Source: an uncultured Collinsella sp. (lineage in GTDB: Bacteria; Actinomycetota; Coriobacteriia; Coriobacteriales; Coriobacteriaceae). Taken from it: DNA of 21,076 nucleotides. A program made the translations under genes and the position numbers. Of this stretch, positions 1 through 6,029 are shown one piece after another. The DNA lies in the NCBI GenBank assembly GCA_902463875.1, contig CABQHR010000009.1, positions 1 through 21,076 on the forward strand. Direction: 5' to 3'. The notes beneath the pieces are model-generated. The model did not search any database. It worked only from the letters and a program-made list of their open reading frames with translations, and had not been told where the DNA came from. The first letter of the stretch is position 1. Each line of letters opens with the position of its first letter.

Positions 1-23
1 AACAGATCGTGTTCCTGCGCCAT
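1..23 (-). CDS. Possible start of a gene running off the left edge
   Basis: On the minus strand an ATG at position 23 opens a frame reading M-A-Q-E-H-D-L before the window ends. It is preceded by a purine-rich GGGAGGGG stretch with a 6-nt spacer, a convincing ribosome site. The gene would be divergent from pucG and share the control region at 24-271. Seven codons cannot identify the product. A regulator or another purine gene would fit the place, but that is only a guess. Confidence 0.35.
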
Positions 24-109
24 GCGCGGCCCCTCCCTGAGCAGTGCAAACAAGCGATAGATAATGATACGCTAACAGCTCGCACCTCGGCCAAATTACA
101 TGCAGAGCA

Positions 110-129
110 CCTTTGATGGAAACCAAAGG
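110..129. promoter_or_regulatory. Inverted repeat upstream of pucG
   Basis: CCTTTG and CAAAGG arms are separated by 8 nt in the 248-bp non-coding stretch before pucG. Read on the minus strand, the right arm gives CTTTGGTT, which matches the core (CNTTGGTT) of the site described for Bacillus subtilis PucR. A core match this short can occur by chance, so this is only a candidate operator. Confidence 0.2.
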
Positions 130-235
130 CGAAAGTCGTTTAAACCCATCGAGATCAACGTCTGTCAATGGCTCAACTGGATAAAATTTGACATCACTTC
201 TTATCGTGTCTTGCACCTTGTGTTGCACTAACCTT

Positions 236-245
236 TTGACGTCAA
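236..245. promoter_or_regulatory. Palindrome TTGACGTCAA, candidate operator of pucG
   Basis: A perfect 10-bp palindrome ends 26 nt before the pucG start codon. A near copy, TTGACATCA, lies upstream at 188-196, and another sits before the carbamate kinase gene on the minus strand at 3951-3959. Position and symmetry suit a dimeric regulator. No convincing -35/-10 pair was found in this region, so its relation to a promoter is unknown. Confidence 0.3.
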
Positions 246-271
246 CATACCTAAATCTTGGGAGACAGATT

Positions 272-1516
272 ATGGACCAGACCGCAACCGACGTGCGCCA
301 TATCGAGCGCATCAACCCGCCGCACCGCCTGCTCATGGCGCCCGGCCCCACCACCGTCGACCCGCGTATCCTCTCGGCGATGGCCACGCCCACCGTGGGC
401 CAGTTCGACCCTTATATGCTCAAGATCATGGGCGAGGTGCAGGACATGCTGCGCTACACCTTTAAGGCTCCCGGCCACGAGGCCCTGATGGTCGACGGCT
501 CCTCGCGTGCCGCCATCGAGTGCGCGCTGGTTTCCATCATCGCCCCCGGCGACAAGGTGCTCGTCTGCTCCGCCGGCCGCTTTGGCTCGCTGCTGGCCGA
601 GATCGCCACGCGTGTGGGCGGCGACGTCACCGTCATCACCAAGGAGTGGGGCCACGTCTTTGAGCTCGCCGAGATCAAGGCAGCCATCGACAAGGTGCAG
701 CCCAAGCTCGTCTGCACCGTCGCGGGCGACACCTCTACCACCATGCTGCAGCCGCTTGAGGGCCTGGGCGACATCTGCCACGCCGCCGGCGCCTTCCTCA
801 TGACCGACGCCACGGCTTCCTTCGCCGGCAACGACCTGCGCTGCGCCGAGTGGGGCATCGATATCGCCACCGCTGGCATGCAGAAGTGCATGGGCGGCCC
901 GGCTGGCATCTCCCCCATCGTCGTCTCGCCCGAGGCATTTAAGGTCATGGTCGCGCGCAAGTCCATCGAGGAGGGCATTGCCGACTCCCCCGAGGACGTT
1001 CTGCCCGTGGACCAGCGCATCCGCTCCAACTACTTCGACTTCCCGCAGCTCGTCGATTACTGGGGCCCGCGCCGCATCAACCACCACACCGAGGCCACGC
1101 ACATGCTCTACGCCGCGCACGAGACGCTGCGCCTCATCTGTGAGGAGGGCATCGACGAGGATATTGAGCGCCACCGCCTGAACGGTGCCGCCATGGCCGC
1201 CGGCGTTGCCGGCATGGGCCTCGAGCTCTACGGTGACCAGTCCACGCGCATGAACGACGTCATCGGCATCGTCATCCCCGAGGGCGCAACCGACGCCGTG
1301 CGCGCCGCGCTGCTCGAGAACTATGCCGTCGAGATCGCCAGCTCCTTCGGCCCGCTCAAGGGTCGCATCTGGCGCGTGGGCGTCATGGGCTGCAACGCCC
1401 GCAAGGACTGCATCATGACCACCCTGCTCGCCCTGGGCTCGGCTCTGCTCGACGCTGGCGTGCAGGTGGACATCACCGCCGGTGTCGCCGCCGCGGAGGC
1501 CGTCTACGCCGCGTAA
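272..1516 (+). CDS. pucG: (S)-ureidoglycine--glyoxylate aminotransferase, PLP-dependent class V
   Basis: This 414-residue cytoplasmic aminotransferase has the length and character of Bacillus PucG. That enzyme transfers the amino group of ureidoglycine to glyoxylate, giving oxalurate and glycine. The N-terminal segment has the family's APGPTTVDPRIL signature, and a TDATAS segment holds the expected cofactor-ring aspartate (D179). The Schiff-base lysine is K205 in GMQKCMGGPAG. The start at 272 was chosen because GGGAG lies 7 nt upstream and the protein then begins as the family does; an in-frame start at 188 would add 28 unlike residues. The gene stands alone, between a regulatory region and a strong terminator. 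Alanine- or serine-glyoxylate aminotransferase are relatives that cannot be fully excluded, but the allantoin genes nearby favour PucG. Confidence 0.85.
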   Translation: MDQTATDVRHIERINPPHRLLMAPGPTTVDPRILSAMATPTVGQFDPYMLKIMGEVQDMLRYTFKAPGHEALMVDGSSRAAIECALVSIIAPGDKVLVCSAGRFGSLLAEIATRVGGDVTVITKEWGHVFELAEIKAAIDKVQPKLVCTVAGDTSTTMLQPLEGLGDICHAAGAFLMTDATASFAGNDLRCAEWGIDIATAGMQKCMGGPAGISPIVVSPEAFKVMVARKSIEEGIADSPEDVLPVDQRIRSNYFDFPQLVDYWGPRRINHHTEATHMLYAAHETLRLICEEGIDEDIERHRLNGAAMAAGVAGMGLELYGDQSTRMNDVIGIVIPEGATDAVRAALLENYAVEIASSFGPLKGRIWRVGVMGCNARKDCIMTTLLALGSALLDAGVQVDITAGVAAAEAVYAA

Positions 1517-1539
1517 TCGTTCCGCTTCCCATACGCACA

Positions 1540-1577
1540 AAAGAGGGCCGCGACTCAAACGAGTCGCGGCCCTCTTT
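1540..1577. terminator. Bidirectional intrinsic terminator
   Basis: A perfect 17-bp stem (arms 1540-1556 and 1561-1577) closes on an AAAC loop. The arm ends supply a T-run on both strands (CTCTTTGTTT on plus, CTCTTTTGTG on minus). It lies between the convergent pucG and symporter genes and can end both transcripts. Confidence 0.9.
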
Positions 1578-1600
1578 GTTTCTGCCAGATGCAATAACCC

Positions 1601-2884
1601 TTAAGCTACTTCGCCATCGAGCTGCTTTGCATCTACATCGCTACCGTTAAAGACGTCATAGTCGATGCCGTCTTGGCTCTTAGCGACAATGAGCGCGCAG
1701 AGCGCATCGCCAACGACATTGAGCGTCGTGCGCGTGGAGGCGACGAGGTACTCAAGACCGCCAAGGATTGCAATGGCATCCAAAGGAAGACCCAGCGCCG
1801 GAATAAGCATCGTAAGCGAGATAAGGCTCGCTCCGGGAGCGGCGGCAGTCGCCATGGACAGCGCGAACGAAATGAGCACGACCGTGATCAGCGACGCACC
1901 CGAGAAGTCCATGCCATACATCTGAGAAACGAACATGGCCGTCAGTGCCATATGGAGAGCAGAACCGTTGGAGTTCAGGGACACGCCGAGGGGCAGAACC
2001 AAATTTGCAACCTCGCGGTCGAGACCGACCTTTTCCTTGCAATCTTCCATTTCGATGGGAAGCGTAACGGCCGAAGAAATGGTCGTAGCGGCAAACAGCA
2101 TCGTGCGGCCCATCTTTTTGATGAGCTTGAACGGAGAGAGACGGCAGATGAATGCGGTGATGAAGAAGAATACCAGCAAGAACGCTGCGACGCCAAATGC
2201 AAGAACCACAATGTACTTGGCGATAGGGATGAGCATGTCAAAGCCAAGTGCACCAATTGAAGCGGAAACGTAAGCAAAGATGCCGATAGGAGCAGCGTTC
2301 ATCACGATCTTGATGATTCCCAGCAAGAGCTGCGAAAACTCGCAAACCCAGGAGAACACCACACCGTCCTTGCCCGTCTTCTCGCGATGAAGCACGATGG
2401 CGACACCCAAGAACACCGAGAAGACGATGCACTGGACAACGGAGCCCTGAGCGACGGAACTAATGATATTGCTCGGGAAGAAGTTGGTGAGGGTTTCCTG
2501 CCAGCTCGTCTGCGTCGCTTGGACATCTGTAGTGGCGTTGAGCACGAGCGCGCTGTTGGAAAGCCCCGCGCCGGGATGGAATACCACGCCGAGCAGCATG
2601 CCAAATACGGCCGCCAGGAAAGACGTCAAAAGGAACAGCAAGACTGCCTTAAGACCGATGTTCGAAAGCTGTCGAAGCGACAGAGAGCCGATAGCTTCGA
2701 CGATCAGGCACATCACAAACGGCACGATGCCCATCTGGATAAGCCTAAAGAAGATATCACCGATAAATTTAATATCTGTCATTACGGAGCCAAATACGAC
2801 GCCCGCGACAATACCGGCAACTGTGGCGATAGCCATGGCCGTTGTCGGGTTATACGTAAACTTGCGTTTTGCCTCTTGGGACAT
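1601..2884 (-). CDS. Dicarboxylate/amino acid:cation symporter (SDF family), substrate uncertain
   Basis: A 427-residue, strongly hydrophobic protein of the DAACS/SDF family, made of eight transmembrane helices and two re-entrant hairpins in known structures. Hairpin 1 is near residues 265-276 (TTISSAVTLP) and hairpin 2 near 344-356 (AAAPGAS). The final helix keeps the RTTLNVVGD motif with R385, N389 and D393. Two features differ from glutamate and aspartate carriers. The cation-site NMDGT motif reads NSNGS (304-308). The aspartate that binds a substrate amino group, three residues before the conserved Arg, is Ala382. A non-amino-acid carboxylate such as oxamate, oxalurate or a dicarboxylate therefore seems more likely. 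AAGAGG sits 6 nt before the ATG. The gene follows carbamate kinase but a terminator separates them. Confidence 0.8.
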   Translation of the reverse strand: MSQEAKRKFTYNPTTAMAIATVAGIVAGVVFGSVMTDIKFIGDIFFRLIQMGIVPFVMCLIVEAIGSLSLRQLSNIGLKAVLLFLLTSFLAAVFGMLLGVVFHPGAGLSNSALVLNATTDVQATQTSWQETLTNFFPSNIISSVAQGSVVQCIVFSVFLGVAIVLHREKTGKDGVVFSWVCEFSQLLLGIIKIVMNAAPIGIFAYVSASIGALGFDMLIPIAKYIVVLAFGVAAFLLVFFFITAFICRLSPFKLIKKMGRTMLFAATTISSAVTLPIEMEDCKEKVGLDREVANLVLPLGVSLNSNGSALHMALTAMFVSQMYGMDFSGASLITVVLISFALSMATAAAPGASLISLTMLIPALGLPLDAIAILGGLEYLVASTRTTLNVVGDALCALIVAKSQDGIDYDVFNGSDVDAKQLDGEVA

Positions 2885-2900
2885 AATTCGCCTCTTTTCT

Positions 2901-2940
2901 ATTAAAAAGCACCTGCGACTGTCAGCCTGTCGCAGGTGCC
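2901..2940 (-). terminator. Intrinsic terminator after carbamate kinase
   Basis: On the minus strand a perfect 11-bp stem (arms 2929-2939 and 2909-2919, 9-nt loop) is followed by TTTTTAAT. It ends the transcript that carries the carbamate kinase gene. It ends only about 17 nt before the symporter start codon, so the symporter depends on read-through or on a promoter overlapping this hairpin. A TATAGAT sequence just before the stem on the minus strand is a possible -10 element. Confidence 0.85.
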
Positions 2941-2992
2941 CATCTATACCAACGCTGCCCGTGCCTCCCAGAGCTGCGTAAGTACCAAGTAT

Positions 2993-3931
2993 TTAGCGCA
3001 CGATCGTGGTGCCGGCGCCCTCGTTGAGCTTAGCCAGGCACTCGAGCGAGGTGATCGTGGCGCGACGGCCCTCGCCGGACTGCACAAAGCGCATGCAGCC
3101 GCGAACCTTGGGCAGCATCGAGCCTGCGGGGAACTGGCCCTCCTCGATGTACTGCTCGGCCTCGGCGATAGAGATCGTCGAAAGTGCGCGCTGCGTGGGC
3201 TTACCAAAGTCGACGCAGACGTTGTCCACGCCCGTGCAGATCACCAGGTGATCGGCATCGACGGTCTCGGCGATCTTCTCGGCCGTAAGGTCCTTATCGA
3301 TAACGCCCTCGACGCCATAGACGCCCTTGTCATCCTCGAGCACGGGGATGCCGCCGCCACCGGTGCAGATGACCACGATACCGGCATCGGCAAGCGCATT
3401 GATGCCAGCGCAGCCGGGAAGCTCCATGGGCTCCGGCGAGGGCACCACGCGACGCCAACCGCGACCGGCGTCCTCGATGTAGGTCTCGTTGGGGTTGGCA
3501 GCCATAAGCTCGCGAGCCTGCTCCTCGGAATAGAACGGGCCGATGGGCTTGGTGGGATTCTTGAACGCCGGGTCGTCCGGGCTCACGGTCGCCGTCATGG
3601 CGAGCACCTGGACGAGCTTCTTGATGCCGGCGCGCTTAAGGGCGCCACGCATGGCGAGCATGGTCCAGTAGCCGATGGAGCCCTGGGTCATGGCAACGCA
3701 GGTGTCGAGCGGCATGGCCGGATTCTTCTCGGAGTTGGCGGCCTCCTGCTGCAGCAGAAGATTGCCAACCTGCGGGCCGTTGCCGTGGGTGATGATGACC
3801 TCGTCGCCGGCAGCGATGAGCGGCACGATGTAGTCGCACGTGGCGTCCAGCGCCTTCATCTGAGCCTGCGCGGTGGGATCGTCGGTGAGGATGGCGTTGC
3901 CGCCCAGAGCGATAACGATACGCTCAGCCAT
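2993..3931 (-). CDS. allK: Carbamate kinase, catabolic
   Basis: A 312-residue amino acid kinase-fold protein of normal carbamate kinase length. Visible motifs are the N-terminal ALGGNAIL, HGNGPQVGN (49-57) for phosphate binding, TGGGGIPV (190-197), and VIDKDL with K213. The enzyme turns carbamoyl phosphate and ADP into ATP, CO2 and ammonia. Here it should act on carbamoyl phosphate released by the AllF/G/H proteins, as AllK (formerly YbcF) does in Escherichia coli. AAGGAGG lies 7 nt before the ATG. It is the fourth gene of the minus-strand series but follows an internal terminator. ArcC of an arginine deiminase pathway is the close alternative, but no arginine deiminase or ornithine transcarbamylase gene is present. 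The symbol allK rests on context. Confidence 0.92.
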   Translation of the reverse strand: MAERIVIALGGNAILTDDPTAQAQMKALDATCDYIVPLIAAGDEVIITHGNGPQVGNLLLQQEAANSEKNPAMPLDTCVAMTQGSIGYWTMLAMRGALKRAGIKKLVQVLAMTATVSPDDPAFKNPTKPIGPFYSEEQARELMAANPNETYIEDAGRGWRRVVPSPEPMELPGCAGINALADAGIVVICTGGGGIPVLEDDKGVYGVEGVIDKDLTAEKIAETVDADHLVICTGVDNVCVDFGKPTQRALSTISIAEAEQYIEEGQFPAGSMLPKVRGCMRFVQSGEGRRATITSLECLAKLNEGAGTTIVR

Positions 3932-3960
3932 AGATGGCCTCCTTCAAAAATGATGTCAAA

Positions 3961-3996
3961 TAAAACCCTGGGGCCGATCGAGCTGACCGGCCCCAG
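3961..3996 (-). terminator. Intrinsic terminator between allD and carbamate kinase
   Basis: On the minus strand CTGGGGCCG (3988-3996) pairs perfectly with CGGCCCCAG (3968-3976) across an 11-nt loop, followed by GGTTTTATTT. It is a complete intrinsic terminator inside the minus-strand series. It would lower or condition carbamate kinase expression relative to allFG, allH and allD, unless a separate promoter follows it. A TTGACATCA sequence follows directly on the minus strand. Confidence 0.85.
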
Positions 3997-4039
3997 AAAT
4001 CAAGCGACGCGCCGTACAGGTGACGCGCCGAGAAACCTG

Positions 4040-5092
4040 CTACTCGGCGAAGCGGTTCTTGTGGTCCCAGCTGTTGATGTACAGCTTGTCGGAGACCAGG
4101 TAATCGTAGATGTCGTCGACGATCTCGATACCGCCGGCAGCGTCGCACTTGGCCTTGCGGATAAGGGCGCGCTCGCCGGGGTAGTACACCTTGTCGTAGC
4201 CGGGAGCGGGCTTGACGGCGCCCAGCTCGTCGAGGGTCTTGGACATGTGCTGCTTGAACTCGTCAAGACCGCAGAAACGGCTCGGGTCGATGACGATGTG
4301 CAGGTGACCAAGCTCGCGGCCCTCGGAGAGGTCGTGGTACATGGAGGAGACGTTCTGGCCAGCCGGCACGCCCAGCAGGATGCCGGAGAGGATGTCGACG
4401 ACCATCATGAGGCCATAGCCCTTGGGGCCGGCGATGGCGCGCAGAGCGTTGACCTGGTGCGGGTCGGTGGTGGGGTTACCGTCGACGTCGACCGCCCAGT
4501 CATCGGGGATGGAGCGACCGGCGCTCTTGGCGTCGAGGATCTTGCCCCAAGCCTGAACGGTGGTAGCCATATCGAAGTTCACGAAACGATCGTCGGCCGT
4601 GGGGGCACCGAAGGCGATGGGGTTGGTGCCGTAGAAGGGCTCAGCGCCGCCGTAAGGGATGACCATGGGGTCGGACTGGCACATGGTGAGGCAGCACAGG
4701 TCGTTCTTGGCGGCCATCTCGGTGTAGTAGCCCAGAGCGCCGGTGTGGGAGACGCGCTTGACGCCCACGACGCCGATGCCATTCTCCTTGGCGAGCTCCA
4801 TGGCCTTCTCGAGGCCCAGGATAGCGAAGGGATAGCCGCAGCCGTTGTCGCCGTCGACGATACCGGTGCAGGGGCCGGTCTGGGTCCAGGTCCACTTGGG
4901 ATCGGTGGTAATGCCGCCCTTGGAGATGCGCTCGGTGTAGTACTCGACACGAACCTCGCCGTGGCTGTGCAGGCCGCGCTCGGACGACCAGGTGAGCACC
5001 TCGGCGGTCTTCTCGGCATGCTCCTCCGAAAGGCCGGCAGCCATAAACTTGTTCTTCATGAGGGTCTTGAGTTCTTCGCGCTTGACGAGCAT
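4040..5092 (-). CDS. allD: (S)-ureidoglycolate dehydrogenase (NAD)
   Basis: A 350-residue member of the malate/L-lactate dehydrogenase (Ldh_2) family that matches E. coli AllD (349 residues) along its whole length as I recall that sequence. Shared segments include RVEYYTERISKGG, CQSDPMVIPYGGAE, FDMATTVQAWGK, GPKGYGLMM and GIEIVDDIYDYL. The catalytic histidine H116 falls at the same number as in AllD, and HSHG (42-45) is kept. It oxidises ureidoglycolate to oxalurate in the cytoplasm and makes NADH. An AGGAGG site 5 nt before the ATG fixes the start. It lies between allH and carbamate kinase, so oxalurate is made beside the enzymes that use it. Confidence 0.95.
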   Translation of the reverse strand: MLVKREELKTLMKNKFMAAGLSEEHAEKTAEVLTWSSERGLHSHGEVRVEYYTERISKGGITTDPKWTWTQTGPCTGIVDGDNGCGYPFAILGLEKAMELAKENGIGVVGVKRVSHTGALGYYTEMAAKNDLCCLTMCQSDPMVIPYGGAEPFYGTNPIAFGAPTADDRFVNFDMATTVQAWGKILDAKSAGRSIPDDWAVDVDGNPTTDPHQVNALRAIAGPKGYGLMMVVDILSGILLGVPAGQNVSSMYHDLSEGRELGHLHIVIDPSRFCGLDEFKQHMSKTLDELGAVKPAPGYDKVYYPGERALIRKAKCDAAGGIEIVDDIYDYLVSDKLYINSWDHKNRFAE

Positions 5093-5114
5093 GGTGACCT
5101 CCTATGGTCTACTT

Positions 5115-5138
5115 GAGGCAAGGTTAGGCGCTTGCCTC
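5115..5138. other. Hairpin in the allH-allD spacer
   Basis: Perfect 8-bp arms GAGGCAAG (5115-5122) and CTTGCCTC (5131-5138) enclose an 8-nt loop in the 90-bp spacer. On the plus strand GGGTTTTAAAC follows, so it resembles a terminator for antisense transcription. In the sense (minus) transcript no T-run follows; it may then protect or process the mRNA before the strong allD ribosome site. Confidence 0.5.
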
Positions 5139-5182
5139 GGGTTTTAAACAAATCAAATAACGAATCCGACGACAGTGATACG

Positions 5183-6025
5183 CTACGCCGCTGTATGCAC
5201 GGGACTCGCCGCGTGCGTTGCCACGTAGGAAAAGCCGATCGAAAGCCCCAGCAGGGCATCGACACCCGACGTACTGCCGATCTGCTCGATCGTCGTCGCG
5301 GCATCGTCAAAGGCGTCAGCATCACGATCGCGCGTCGCGAGCAGCAAGTCGCGGTACACGGGGTTCACGCCGCCGCGAGAGAACGCGGCGACATAGGAGC
5401 AGGCAACCGGCGTGGTGCGTCCTACCGACTCCTTGGCAAGAAGATCGACGAGCCCGTCCGTCTGGCCAAAAGCGCTGCGGGCGCAGGCATAGCCCAGGAG
5501 CACGTCGTCTCCCGAGGGCGTAAGGCCAAGACCCCTGCCGCACAGATAGTGCACGTGATCGGCGATACGCTTGGGCGACGGGCCCTCGCGAAGGCCCGTG
5601 AGCGCACGCATCGTTTCCGTGCTGGGAGGAAGCCCCGAGCGCTCACGCAGACGGCGCTCCCCCAACCAGGAAAGAGCCCATCGCGCCGATTCGACATCGA
5701 ACAGGGCCGGGACGGAGCAGTTAACGGGCTCCGCCCCCTGCAAATCAATCGACACGGTGCCGTCGGGGCGATACAGGCGCAGATATCCGTTGCGTACGGT
5801 GACGACCTGACCGGGCTTGAGGCCGTCCAGCACAAGCGACATCTCGCCTGCGGGAATGGTGATGCTCGTGCACGAGAATGCATCGGCATCGCGCCCCACA
5901 TGCACCAGGGCGTCCTCGAGCTCGATATTGAAGCTCGTGTTGAACACGCTGTGCACATGGCCCATCAAGGGAGCGCGGAGCCCCTCGAGAGCATAGGGCG
6001 AAATCTGGACGGCCGTGAGTTCCAT
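5183..6025 (-). CDS. allH: Oxamate carbamoyltransferase subunit AllH (DUF2877, YlbF-like)
   Basis: A 280-residue DUF2877 protein. It has the family signature GLGLTPSGDDVLLG and a C-terminal GSTSGVDALLGL. In E. coli, oxamic transcarbamylase is assigned to three genes, allF, allG and allH (formerly fdrA, ylbE, ylbF); this is the third. The complex cleaves oxalurate with phosphate to oxamate and carbamoyl phosphate. The ATG at 6025 lies 4 nt past the allFG stop codon at 6030-6032 and gives the expected N-terminus MELTAVQISPYALEG. The ribosome site is weak, so translation is probably coupled to allFG. The open frame continues upstream to 6313, but that part is out of frame inside allFG and is low-complexity and Ser/Pro/Arg-rich, so it is not coding. 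Confidence 0.88.
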   Translation of the reverse strand: MELTAVQISPYALEGLRAPLMGHVHSVFNTSFNIELEDALVHVGRDADAFSCTSITIPAGEMSLVLDGLKPGQVVTVRNGYLRLYRPDGTVSIDLQGAEPVNCSVPALFDVESARWALSWLGERRLRERSGLPPSTETMRALTGLREGPSPKRIADHVHYLCGRGLGLTPSGDDVLLGYACARSAFGQTDGLVDLLAKESVGRTTPVACSYVAAFSRGGVNPVYRDLLLATRDRDADAFDDAATTIEQIGSTSGVDALLGLSIGFSYVATHAASPVHTAA

Positions 6026-6029
6026 GGTG

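Noticed and set aside
251..1594. 447-codon minus-strand frame opposite pucG
   Set aside because: Antisense shadow that also spans the pucG terminator; His/Gly/Asp-rich composition unlike a real protein.
2936..5116. 726-codon open frame on the plus strand opposite carbamate kinase and allD
   Set aside because: It is antisense to two clearly recognised genes, crosses two terminators and has no family features. GC-rich codon use leaves the opposite strand open.
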